Assembly (NCBI GenBank): GCA_947631385.1
Contig: CANRLE010000009.1
Span: forward strand, 1-21,935
DNA length: 21,935 bases
Origin: an uncultured Clostridia bacterium
Lineage (GTDB): Bacteria; Bacillota; Clostridia; TANB77; CAG-508
Direction of reading: 5' to 3'
Part shown: positions 1 to 7,629 of the stretch, in pieces
Numbering within the stretch: the first letter of the stretch is position 1
How the letters are laid out: each line of letters opens with the position of its first letter
The notes under the pieces: generated by a model
Told to the model about the DNA's origin: nothing
The model's database searches: none
What the model saw: only the letters and a program-made list of their open reading frames with translations
Program-made: the position numbers and the translations under genes

Positions 1-21
1 TTATGACAAAAATAAAAAAAT

Positions 22-50
22 AAGGATTATGGGGCCGTCCCCAAATCCTC
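22..50 (-). repeat. Hairpin repeat, copy 1 (terminator overlapping a gene end)
   Basis: This 29-bp element is 28/29 identical to the reverse complement of 12283-12311. It can fold as a 6+5 bp stem with a bulge and a four-base loop, around TGGGG/CCCCA. On the minus strand the hairpin is followed by a T-rich tail, so it should terminate the WG-repeat gene transcript. Bases 27-50 are also coding: GAG GAT TTG GGG ACG GCC CCA TAA gives EDLGTAP and stop. The GGGGACGG core resembles, from memory, repetitive palindromes scattered in some Clostridia. That family link is not established here. Confidence 0.75.
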
Positions 51-1769
51 ACTTGTATAATAAAATTCTCCAAATCCATAAATCACTTTATAATATTTTC
101 CTATGAAAGATGGCATACTTTGTTCCTTTATCTCATAGGTAGGTGGTGCTACTTCCTCTCCCTGTTCATTTATAGCACCCCATTTTCCATCACTTTTTAC
201 TGTTGCATATCCATATTCATTAAATTCATATGCTTTATCATATTTATAATCAACTATTAATTTTCCATTACTATCAACAAATCCATATTTATTATCTTTT
301 ACTTTTACAAATAATTTATTATTTGGATATACTTCTGTATTCTCTATTTCTTTGCCTTCTTTGCTAAAATACTTCGTTTCAGTTTCATTATATACTTTTA
401 TATAGTTTTCTTCAACATCTACTGTCGCATTTTGCATCTCACAAATTTGTTCTATATTTTTATTATAAATTTGCGTCATTTTTGTATCTATTATTGATGT
501 TTGTATAAAATCAGTTCCTTGCAATTTTTGTAATGAATCTTTATTAATTTCTACTTTTTCATTTCCTTTATCATCTATAATTCCTTGTTTACTATTTTCA
601 TTACTTACAATAAAATAATTATCATGTAAATATTCGATATAATTGTACTTTTCTTCAATTAATTGTTGCCCATTTTGATTAATCACACCATATTTTGTGC
701 CATCTTCATTATTAATTCGTATTTTATATTTTTCATTATTTGTATTTACAATAGCTATATTAGGATTTACATCAACTTGAGTTCCATTACTATTATACAC
801 CACTGTATCTTGTTCGTTTTGTGCATAGAAATAAATTCCAGTAATATCAATTTGATTATACTGTACAGGTACTATTATCTTTCCTTCTTGATTTGCTATT
901 CCATACTTTTTGCTCTTTTCGATAATAAATACTTCATTAGTTGCATCATATTCAATAGATTGATATTCATTTCCTATTAGTTCTTGTTCATTCTTCATTA
1001 ATCCATATTGACCATTTTTTGCACATATTAAATAGCTATTTTCTGTATCCTTTATTTGAGTCACTCTCGAAATTTCATTATATTCTGTTTTTAAAATTTC
1101 TTTTCCTTTATTATTTAAATATCCATATCTATACCCATCTTCTGTTTTTACTGATACAATATAACCTGCATACTTAGTTTGGTCATCATTATCATAATAT
1201 TCATCTAATTGAATATTATCATACATTATTTCTACTAATTTATTTCCCTTAATATTTATGACTCCATATTTTCCGTCTTTTTTTACAATTAATGCTCCTT
1301 CTTTATATGTCAAACTATCTATGTCTTCATAAATTGGCTTAGTTATTTGTTTTCCATCCAAATTAATTAATCCATACTTTCCATCTTGTTCATATTTTAA
1401 AACACTTTTTTCATACATTAAATCACTTGATATATTTTTCAATCTAATTGGTTCTATATTATATTCAGTTAAAATTTTTTCATTTTTCTCATTTAGTGTT
1501 GTGACACTATTTTCTTGATAACATATAAAAACGCTTTTTTCTGGATTTGGAATTCTAATTTCACTATATTGTGGTGATATAACAGTATTGCCATTTCGGT
1601 CAATTACTCCATACATATCACCTTGTTTTAATACAAAATAATTATATTGTTCTACTTTTGTGATTTCATAATTCTTGCCATTTTCAATTATAATTTGATA
1701 TCCTACTATTCCAGCTACTACTGCTAAAATTAATAAAATTACTATAATAATGATATATCTTTTTTTCAT
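27..1769 (-). CDS. WG-repeat protein, membrane anchored
   Basis: A 580-residue protein of unknown function. Residues 5-28 form one hydrophobic segment (signal anchor), and the rest is expected outside the membrane. About nine to ten degenerate WG/KWG-type repeats follow. Each has the pattern 'GKYGvIn..Gk.i....Y..I', clearest near residues 50-70, 129-150, 165-186, 211-232, 252-272, 286-307, 356-378, 491-512 and 526-545; W occurs only in the last (DGKWG), with Y in the others. Such repeats are known from many Firmicutes surface proteins, but their ligand is not known. The start is ATG with AAGGAG upstream; this binding site lies within the last codons of the CNNM-family gene, whose stop is 3 bp upstream, so the pair is probably translationally coupled. 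The last seven residues (EDLGTAP) and stop come from a hairpin repeat (22-50). Confidence 0.88.
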   Translation of the reverse strand: MKKRYIIIIVILLILAVVAGIVGYQIIIENGKNYEITKVEQYNYFVLKQGDMYGVIDRNGNTVISPQYSEIRIPNPEKSVFICYQENSVTTLNEKNEKILTEYNIEPIRLKNISSDLMYEKSVLKYEQDGKYGLINLDGKQITKPIYEDIDSLTYKEGALIVKKDGKYGVINIKGNKLVEIMYDNIQLDEYYDNDDQTKYAGYIVSVKTEDGYRYGYLNNKGKEILKTEYNEISRVTQIKDTENSYLICAKNGQYGLMKNEQELIGNEYQSIEYDATNEVFIIEKSKKYGIANQEGKIIVPVQYNQIDITGIYFYAQNEQDTVVYNSNGTQVDVNPNIAIVNTNNEKYKIRINNEDGTKYGVINQNGQQLIEEKYNYIEYLHDNYFIVSNENSKQGIIDDKGNEKVEINKDSLQKLQGTDFIQTSIIDTKMTQIYNKNIEQICEMQNATVDVEENYIKVYNETETKYFSKEGKEIENTEVYPNNKLFVKVKDNKYGFVDSNGKLIVDYKYDKAYEFNEYGYATVKSDGKWGAINEQGEEVAPPTYEIKEQSMPSFIGKYYKVIYGFGEFYYTSEDLGTAP

Positions 1770-1772
1770 TTT

Positions 1773-3080
1773 TTACTCCTTATTTTCTATATTATTTTTA
1801 CAAGCCTTTACTTTTAAAATTCTTTTATCTTCATATTCTTCAATCTTATATGTCACTCTTTCTGTATCTATTACTGGGGTTTCTTCATCTTCTGGAATTC
1901 TTCCTAATTTATCCTGCAAATATCCAGATATTGTATCATAATCTCCTTCTGGAATTTTAGCATTTAATAGCTTATTTACGTCATAAATTGTCATGTTGCC
2001 ACTCAACATATAGGTATTTTCATCTATCTTTTCATACTCTTTTTCCTCTTTATCATATTCGTCATAGATGTCTCCTACTAGCTCTTCTAAAATATCCTCC
2101 ATTGTAACTAATCCTGCTGTTCCTCCATATTCATCAACAATAATTGCAATTTGTTTTTTATTCTTTTTTAATTCCTTGAATACATCGTTAATAAATCTAT
2201 TTTGTGATACAAAATATGCATCTTTTACCACATTTTTTACTTTAAATGATTTTTTATTTATATTTTTTAATACATCTTTAACATATAAAATTCCCTTAAT
2301 TTCATCTATAGTCTCATCATAAACTGGAATTCTACTATATCTGTATTCTTCTTTAGAAAGTTCTTGCAATAATTCATCTGTGCTAATGTTAATGTCTACT
2401 GCAAATATATCTGTTCTATGTCTCATAATTTCAGAAACAGTTATATCATTAAATTCAAATACATTATTTATAAATTCTTTTTCATCTTCTTGTATTGTTC
2501 CCTTTTCCTCCCCTTGGTCTACCATCATTTTGATTTCTTCTTCTGTTACTGATTCCTCTTCGTTCTCAGCTACTCCAAATATTTTTGATATTGCATTTGT
2601 CACAACGGTTAATAGTTTAACAAATGGAGATGTTATAATTGATACTGCTCTAATTATACCTATACTACCAAATGCTATCTTTTCATAATTTTTCATAGCA
2701 AACCTTTTTGGAACTAATTCTCCAAATACCAATGTAAAGAATGATAATATTATAGTGACTAAAACAATGGATATACTATTCCATATTCCTAAATTAATCA
2801 TTGGCATTAATTTATATAGTATTGGTGCTAGTCTTTCGGCAAATGTTTCTGAAGCAAATGCACTAGATAAAAATCCTGCTAATGTGATTCCTATTTGTAT
2901 TGTAGATAAAAATTTGCTTGGCGACTTTATCATTTTTTCAATTTGCTTTGCTTTTTTGTTTCCTTCTTTTGCTTGTTTTTCTATTTTTGCATCATTTAAT
3001 GAAATAAATGCTATTTCCGCCGCGGCAAAAAATGCATTTAATGCAATTAATATGATTAGAAATATTATTTGTGAAATCAT
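1773..3080 (-). CDS. CNNM / HlyC-CorC family membrane protein
   Basis: A 435-residue membrane protein of the family variously called TlyC, HlyC/CorC, UPF0053 or MpfA; some members export or sense Mg2+. Domain order is typical. An N-terminal DUF21 membrane domain (about 1-170) opens with 'NAFFAAAEIAFISLN' and carries the conserved 'GITLAGFLSSAFA' and 'FGELVPKR'. A pair of CBS domains follows (about 215-340: 'VSEIMRHRTDIFAVD', 'YSRIPVYDETIDEIKGILYVKDVL', 'DEYGGTAGLVTMEDILEELVGDI'). The C-terminal CorC_HlyC domain covers about 350-427. The length is normal. ATG is preceded by AAAGGAG, and a consensus promoter lies at 3118-3146. It is the first gene of a two-gene unit with the WG-repeat gene. 'Hemolysin' in database names is historical; ion transport is the better guess, with the substrate unknown. 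Confidence 0.92.
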   Translation of the reverse strand: MISQIIFLIILIALNAFFAAAEIAFISLNDAKIEKQAKEGNKKAKQIEKMIKSPSKFLSTIQIGITLAGFLSSAFASETFAERLAPILYKLMPMINLGIWNSISIVLVTIILSFFTLVFGELVPKRFAMKNYEKIAFGSIGIIRAVSIITSPFVKLLTVVTNAISKIFGVAENEEESVTEEEIKMMVDQGEEKGTIQEDEKEFINNVFEFNDITVSEIMRHRTDIFAVDINISTDELLQELSKEEYRYSRIPVYDETIDEIKGILYVKDVLKNINKKSFKVKNVVKDAYFVSQNRFINDVFKELKKNKKQIAIIVDEYGGTAGLVTMEDILEELVGDIYDEYDKEEKEYEKIDENTYMLSGNMTIYDVNKLLNAKIPEGDYDTISGYLQDKLGRIPEDEETPVIDTERVTYKIEEYEDKRILKVKACKNNIENKE

Positions 3081-3117
3081 GTATTATCTACTCCTTTAAA
3101 TTTTACATGTTATACTT

Positions 3118-3146
3118 ATTATATCCGTTTTCTTTTTTTTTTTCAA
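3118..3146 (-). promoter_or_regulatory. Sigma-A promoter for the CNNM/WG unit
   Basis: On the minus strand TTGAAA (3141-3146), a 17-bp spacer and a perfect TATAAT (3118-3123) lie about 40 bp upstream of the CNNM start and just after the adhesin terminator. Confidence 0.75.
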
Positions 3147-3163
3147 CTAATTTTAAAATATAA

Positions 3164-3201
3164 AGCAGAGCAAGTACATTTTTATTATGTCTTGCTCTGT
3201 T
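3164..3201 (-). terminator. Terminator of the sortase/adhesin operon
   Basis: The inverted repeat CAGAGCAAG (3166-3174) / CTTGCTCTG (3191-3199) extends inward by ACAT/ATGT after a one-base bulge. On the minus strand it follows the adhesin stop by about 12 bp and is followed by CTTTATATTTT, as expected for Rho-independent termination. Confidence 0.75.
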
Positions 3202-3210
3202 TATTATATA

Positions 3211-4218
3211 CTAAAGGCCTGTTACTGGTAATTTTTCTCTTTTTACGCTAGAAGAGCTAACTTCTTTATTATTTTCTTTTTTCTCAATGTCTATTTTTGG
3301 TTCTTCTTCTGCATTATTATTAATTGTAATTGTATATTGTTCATGTAATGATAATTCAATATCAATTAATTCCTCATATCTTTCATATCCTTCTGCAGCT
3401 TTTGTTTCTCTTATATAATATTTCCCCGGAATCATATTTTTAACAACAATTTTACCTTCTTTATCAGTTTTTAAATCATTATAAATTACATTTTTATTTT
3501 CATCTAATATTTCAAATTCTGTATTTTCCAATCTCTTCTTTGTTTTTTCATCTTGTTTAATAATTATAATCTCTGTCTCATTTTTTGGATATTCATCACT
3601 TTTTTCTCCTGTTCCATCTTCATAAGTTGCTGTCGTTAAAGCATAATCTTGATAGTCACTATTTGGAGCTGTTCCATATAATACTGGTTTAGTTTCGACT
3701 TCTGCTTTTACTGTTAATTTGAAACTTCCCGCTTCTGTCATATTTTTTATTGGCACTAATACTTTAAACTTTTCACCAGTAGTAAATTGATTTTTTTCTT
3801 TGTTATTCATATCAGTAATTTTAATTCCTTTTATATCTTTTCCATTATTTTTAGAAATAGAAATTTGATAGTTTTTCATATTAGCACCTGCTTTTACTTC
3901 ATATTCTTTTGATATGTATTTTGAGTCTATTTTATCTTGTGTCCATTTGTTGCTTATTTTATTAATTTGTATTGTACTTGATATTTTAGTTTCTTTTGAA
4001 TTGTTTGCATTATTAAGAATACTTTTTAAAGCATTTAATGTTCGTTGCCCTGCTTCTCCAATTCCACCATAATCGTTTGGATTATTTCCATATAGATAGC
4101 AATATACTGCTTGTTTAGTTGCTGTAAAGGCTTCTTCCTTATTTGCCACTCCTAATTGCTGTATTGATTGATAAGGATATCCATGAATAATTACTCTCCA
4201 CAGTCCTACATCTTTCAC
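3211..4218 (-). pseudogene. Thioester-domain/Cna-B surface adhesin, 3' part of a frameshifted gene
   Basis: This is the larger fragment of a surface adhesin. The open frame really extends upstream of the GTG at 4218 to about 4256, where 'GAETQSYSV' continues the thioester domain begun in the other frame. Residues 1-60 (from that GTG) hold 'WRVIIHGYPYQSI' and 'ATKQAVYCYLYG'; Q36 is the expected thioester glutamine. A middle region (about 70-210) is followed by one Cna-B domain (about 215-305) with its Lys strand 'IIIIKQDEKT' and the E-box 'YYIRETKAAEGY'. The protein ends exactly at LPVTGL and a TAG stop, with no membrane segment or basic tail after the sorting motif. Family members are host-binding proteins that can form an internal Cys-Gln thioester. 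Without frame restoration this part has no signal peptide and no partner cysteine. Confidence 0.82.
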
Positions 4219-4237
4219 TGCATCTTGTACTGATACA

Positions 4238-4501
4238 CTATAACTTTGTGTCTCTGCCCCGTGGTTTGTTTGGATCCATACAGTATGCCGGATAATTTAC
4301 TCCGTTAAGTGTATATTGTACATAACTAACAATTACAACACCTCCTTTATAAGTTAATAGTTCACCACAACTTCCCGTTGATTGTAAATTTGCTGAATTG
4401 ATTGATGTAGCATATACAGAGTTCATAAACACTAATGCATTAATAACAAAAATACTAATTAATACTAATATTTTTTTAATTTTGTGGTCATTTTTCTTCA
4501 A
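4238..4501 (-). pseudogene. Thioester-domain surface adhesin, 5' part of the same frameshifted gene
   Basis: This 87-codon fragment carries the signal peptide (basic MKKNDHKIKK, hydrophobic 11-28, likely cleavage after VYA near residue 31) and the first half of a thioester domain. It includes 'YPAYCMDPNKP', whose C74 is the expected thioester cysteine. After 'PRG' the frame runs into RDTKL and a stop. A shift of one base near CGGGGC (cccc at 4257-4260 on the plus strand) joins it to GAETQSYSV of the 3' fragment. The start is TTG at 4501: AAGGAGG lies 11 bp upstream, and no in-frame ATG exists; an ATG in the spacer is out of frame. The sortase stop lies 19 bp upstream, so sortase and adhesin form one operon. 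Confidence 0.8.
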
Positions 4502-4520
4502 AATATCATCTTCCTCCTTT

Positions 4521-5072
4521 TTATGATTTATTTTCTATTGCTTTTATACATCTTCTGTATTCTGGTTCATTTTCTACACAAGTAATAAGTGTAATAATAT
4601 TTTCTTCTGTATTTTCTAAACACGTTAAATCTGTATCTTTTATTATATAATTTTCTTCTACTATGTACTCACGTTTTAAGCCTTCATAGTAGTAAATAAT
4701 ACTATCTCCCTCCTTTAATTTATAAATATTTGCAAAATAATTATTTTCATATCCTCTATTATGACCTGCCAAGCAAACATTTCCATTCCAAGTTTGAGTT
4801 TCTTCAAAATGTCCGATAAATTTTTTTAATATTTCATCTGTTGTTCCTTCTTCTATAATAGCTTTTAATTGAATGTTAGGTACTTCAAGACACCAATTTT
4901 GTTGGGGTTGATTTTGAGTTTCTACATTTGTTGTAAAACCTGCTTTTAATACTGCATTTTTTGAATGAATTTTAAATTGAGTTGTTATAAAACTTATGCC
5001 AATAAATATTATAATTGCAATAAGAATACTAATAGAATTTATAAACCATGTACTATATTTTAGATTTTTTAT
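4521..5072 (-). CDS. Sortase (class D-like) with an apparent ATA start codon
   Basis: A cysteine transpeptidase that should attach LPXTG proteins to the cell wall; the adhesin next door ends in LPVTGL. Reading the frame back from the conserved core gives a full-size enzyme of 183 residues: one N-terminal membrane segment (about 13-31), the linker 'NWCLEVPNIQLKAII', then catalytic His104 in 'CLAGHNRGY', Cys165 in 'ITLITCVENEPEYRRC', and Arg at 173/174. The only usable start after the binding site AAAGGAG (5082-5088) is ATA at 5070-5072, with an ideal 9-base spacing; no in-frame ATG, GTG or TTG occurs before the TTG of 'CLAGH'. Starting at that TTG (4772) would delete the anchor and half the fold, so an 83-residue call is wrong. 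The ATA may be a true rare start, a mutated ATG, or a sequence error. The class D assignment is less certain than sortase itself. Confidence 0.8.
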   Translation of the reverse strand: MKNLKYSTWFINSISILIAIIIFIGISFITTQFKIHSKNAVLKAGFTTNVETQNQPQQNWCLEVPNIQLKAIIEEGTTDEILKKFIGHFEETQTWNGNVCLAGHNRGYENNYFANIYKLKEGDSIIYYYEGLKREYIVEENYIIKDTDLTCLENTEENIITLITCVENEPEYRRCIKAIENKS

Positions 5073-5124
5073 CTTATCACTCTCCTTTACTATTTAATTT
5101 TAATTTTTGAAAATAATGAGATTT

Positions 5125-5142
5125 AATTTTTTCGAAAAAATT
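5125..5142. promoter_or_regulatory. 18-bp perfect palindrome in the sortase leader
   Basis: AATTTTTTCGAAAAAATT is fully self-complementary. It lies between the promoter (5186-5214) and the sortase ribosome binding site, about 35-50 bases into the predicted transcript. It could be an operator or a weak RNA hairpin, but in such AT-rich DNA chance is a real alternative. Confidence 0.3.
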
Positions 5143-5185
5143 TTAGAATTAATTTCTTAGAAATAAAGTTAACTTTTATGAAATT

Positions 5186-5214
5186 ATAATAATACATTTT
5201 TCATCATTTGTAAA
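5186..5214 (-). promoter_or_regulatory. Promoter for the sortase/adhesin operon
   Basis: On the minus strand TTTACA (5209-5214), a 17-bp spacer and TATTAT (5186-5191) match the sigma-A consensus at 10 of 12 positions. The predicted leader before the sortase is about 105 bases. Confidence 0.6.
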
Positions 5215-5265
5215 GCTTTTTTCGTCGCAAATTTCGACAAATATCGATGTCTTTATTACTAAATT

Positions 5266-5292
5266 AAAAGAACTAGTTTAATCCTAGTTCTT
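5266..5292 (-). terminator. Terminator after the response regulator/kinase pair
   Basis: AAGAACTAG (5268-5276) and CTAGTTCTT (5284-5292) form a perfect 9-bp stem with a 7-base loop, starting 11 bp after the kinase stop and followed on the minus strand by TTTAATTT. Confidence 0.75.
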
Positions 5293-5302
5293 ATCTTGTA
5301 TT

Positions 5303-6820
5303 TTATAGTTTTAAATCTAATTCCAAATAAAATTCTACACCATTATCTTTATTGATTACACCATAAACATTTCCATAGTTACTCATTATTGCTTTTACTA
5401 AAGATAATCCTATTCCGCTTCCACCATTTTCACGATTTCTAGATTCATCTACCTTATAAAATCTATTCCATATTCTAGAAATATCTTCTTCTGGAATTTT
5501 ATCTCCTGTATTGAAAATTCTAATTCTTACTTTATTTTTTTCAATATCAATTTCATTTTCAATTTTTATTTGTTTATTTCCGTCTACTTCTTTTACATGT
5601 TTAATAGCATTTGTTAAATAATTAGTGATTACTTGCTCAATATAAAAATCATCTGCAAATACATTAATTTCTTCTGCTGTGTTAAATTCTATTTGAACTT
5701 GCTTTTCTTCTAGCATAACTTTTGATTTTCGCACTACTTCTCTTTCTAGTTCTACTATATTGAATTTTTTGTCTTCAAATTCTCTTTTGCCATATTCAAT
5801 TTTCATTAATTCCAATAATTGTTTTACTAATCTATCCATTTTATTAGTTTCATCAAGAATTACTTCAGCATAAAATTTTCTATTTTCTTCATCAGAATTT
5901 ACATTTTCGAGTAATCCTTCACTATATCCTTGTATTAAAGCAATTGGTGTTTTCAATTCATGTGATACGTCAGAGATAAAGCTTTTTCGCATTTCATCTA
6001 TTTTAGATTTTTCTTCAATATCTTTTTCCAATTCAATATTTGTATTTCTTAATTGCTTAATTGTTTTTTCCAACTTATCAGACATCACATTAATACTTTT
6101 TCCTAAATTGTTTATTTCATCATCTACATCTGTAACTCTGTATTTCTTGCTAAAGTCTAAATTAGACATTCTTTTTGCAATATCATTTAATTCTGAAATT
6201 GGATCACCAAATTTTCTAGAAACATATGAAACAATTACAGCTGCAATTAGAATCGTAAAACCTGCCATTAAATATAAGAAATTATTAGAAATTTTTACAC
6301 TTTCTTGAATAGAGGTAATTGGAATTCTAACAAATAGCAAATATCCGTTATCTAAAGTTGCAGATAATAAAATATATGTAATTTCATTTTTATAATCTGT
6401 CATTTTTTTTATGTTATAATTTTTTGCTTCTTCTATGACTTCCCCATTATTTTTATTGTATCTACTTGTCATTTCATTCATTTGTCCTAAAGTTGAAAAG
6501 AAATCTTTATTTGAAGTGTATACATTAACATTTTGTTCTGTTCTAATTAAGATGTCAAAATCATTATTAATAGCAATTCTTTCTAGTTGTGCTTCAATGT
6601 CTATATTTTCAGAATTATTATAATCATCATTTACTAATTTATATACTGATTTTAGTGCCTTTGTCTTACTATACAAATAAAATTGACCAAAGACAAAATT
6701 ATTTACTAAAATAAGAAACAATATGATAATTAAAATAACTAAAGATAATGTCATAAAAAGTTTTACTCTTACTGATTTTAGTGCATTTTTAAACTTCATT
6801 AACATACTATTTAACTTCAA
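5303..6820 (-). CDS. Sensor histidine kinase (HAMP-HisKA-HATPase)
   Basis: Membrane sensor kinase of a two-component system, partner of the OmpR-type regulator encoded just upstream. It has two membrane segments (about 20-45 and 180-200) flanking an extracytoplasmic sensor of about 135 residues, then HAMP (about 201-255), a HisKA domain with phospho-His287 in 'SDVSHELKTPIALIQGYSEG', and an ATPase domain with N-box 'NYLTNAIKHV' (N404), 'FNTGD' and 'GGSGIGLSLV'. All key residues are present, so it should be active; the signal is not evident. The start is ambiguous: TTG at 6820 overlaps the regulator stop by 14 bases and has GAGGAG 12 bp upstream. ATGs at 6805 and 6799 would start just after the regulator stop and remove five or seven residues. 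Confidence 0.92.
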   Translation of the reverse strand: MKLNSMLMKFKNALKSVRVKLFMTLSLVILIIILFLILVNNFVFGQFYLYSKTKALKSVYKLVNDDYNNSENIDIEAQLERIAINNDFDILIRTEQNVNVYTSNKDFFSTLGQMNEMTSRYNKNNGEVIEEAKNYNIKKMTDYKNEITYILLSATLDNGYLLFVRIPITSIQESVKISNNFLYLMAGFTILIAAVIVSYVSRKFGDPISELNDIAKRMSNLDFSKKYRVTDVDDEINNLGKSINVMSDKLEKTIKQLRNTNIELEKDIEEKSKIDEMRKSFISDVSHELKTPIALIQGYSEGLLENVNSDEENRKFYAEVILDETNKMDRLVKQLLELMKIEYGKREFEDKKFNIVELEREVVRKSKVMLEEKQVQIEFNTAEEINVFADDFYIEQVITNYLTNAIKHVKEVDGNKQIKIENEIDIEKNKVRIRIFNTGDKIPEEDISRIWNRFYKVDESRNRENGGSGIGLSLVKAIMSNYGNVYGVINKDNGVEFYLELDLKL

Positions 6821-7484
6821 ACTTGTATCCTACTCCTCTCATAGTTTTTATGTATTTTCCTTTTTTGCCTAATTTATGTCTAATTTTTTTTATATGACTG
6901 TCAATTGTTCTTGAATCTCCGTAATAGTCGTAATTCCATACATTATTTAATATTTTATCTCTTGATAACGCAATATTTTCATTTTCTACTAAATAAATAA
7001 ATAATTCATATTCTCTTAAACTTAATTCAATCGTTTTACCATCTACTTTTACTGTTCTTCCTTCTTTATCTATTTCTATGCCTGCATAGTTTTTAATTTC
7101 AGTTGTATCTTTAGTAGTTCTTTTTAGAATAGCTTCTACTCTTGCTACTAGTATTTTAGGGCTAAATGGTTTTGAAATGTATTCATCCACACCTAATTCA
7201 AATCCAAATAGTTCGTCCTGTTCTTCTCCTCTTGCTGTTAGCATAATAATTGGTACTTTAGATTCTTGCCTAATTTGACGCAATACAGACCATCCATCTA
7301 ATTTTGGCATCATAACATCTAATAATATAAGTGTTATTTTATTTTTATTTTCTTCAAAAACTGATAAAGCTTTTTCCCCATCTTCTGCCTCTAATATACT
7401 ATAACCTTTTGCCATTAAAAAATCTTTAATTAATTTTCTCATTCTTTGCTCATCATCGACAATCAAAATGCATTCACTAGACAT
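6807..7484 (-). CDS. OmpR/PhoB-type response regulator
   Basis: DNA-binding transcription factor of 225 residues, phosphorylated by the kinase encoded immediately downstream. The receiver domain (1-120) has the acidic pair D10/D11, phospho-acceptor D56 in 'LILLDVMMP', T83 and K105 in 'YISKPFS'. The C-terminal winged helix (about 130-225) carries 'LSLREYELFIYLVEN' and the recognition region 'DSRTIDSHIKKIRHKLG ... TMRGVGYKF'. The length is standard. The ATG at 7484 has AGAGGAAA at good spacing. The gene overlaps or abuts the kinase start, so the two are co-translated. A TATAAT at 7520-7525 on the minus strand may be its -10 element; I see no good -35. Confidence 0.95.
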   Translation of the reverse strand: MSSECILIVDDEQRMRKLIKDFLMAKGYSILEAEDGEKALSVFEENKNKITLILLDVMMPKLDGWSVLRQIRQESKVPIIMLTARGEEQDELFGFELGVDEYISKPFSPKILVARVEAILKRTTKDTTEIKNYAGIEIDKEGRTVKVDGKTIELSLREYELFIYLVENENIALSRDKILNNVWNYDYYGDSRTIDSHIKKIRHKLGKKGKYIKTMRGVGYKFEVK

Positions 7485-7519
7485 TTCTATTTCCTCTCTT
7501 TCTATCTCATATAATTTTT

Positions 7520-7525
7520 ATTATA
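7520..7525 (-). promoter_or_regulatory. Possible -10 element for the two-component operon
   Basis: A perfect TATAAT on the minus strand lies 36 bp upstream of the regulator start in the divergent intergenic region. The expected -35 position reads ACAAAA, which is poor, so an activator or another start is possible. Confidence 0.35.
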
Positions 7526-7576
7526 ATGATAATTTGTGTCTGTTTTGTGAAAATTCTTTTATTTTTAGTGATTTTA

Positions 7577-7585
7577 TGTTATAAT
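7577..7585 (+). promoter_or_regulatory. Extended -10 promoter for the small membrane gene
   Basis: TGTTATAAT is a perfect extended -10 (TGnTATAAT) on the plus strand, about 45 bp upstream of the ATG at 7630. The -35 position is not recognisable, which is tolerated with an extended -10. Confidence 0.5.
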
Positions 7586-7629
7586 ACATATGAAGCACAT
7601 TGTTCTGTTTTTACAGAAAGGAGCAAAGT

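Noticed and set aside
663..980. Plus-strand open frame opposite the WG-repeat gene
   Set aside because: Ile/Tyr/Phe-rich shadow product with no ribosome binding site or recognisable motif; the minus strand encodes clear WG repeats.
3105..3213. Read-through of the adhesin TAG gives a short hydrophobic stretch and then EKKK, resembling a sorting tail
   Set aside because: The stretch is only about 11 residues, begins 14 residues after the motif and is made from the terminator hairpin and the next promoter, so chance is the simplest explanation.
5224..5238. GTCG/CGAC inverted repeat upstream of the sortase promoter
   Set aside because: The arms are only four bases with a seven-base loop and no T-run; too short to support an operator or terminator.
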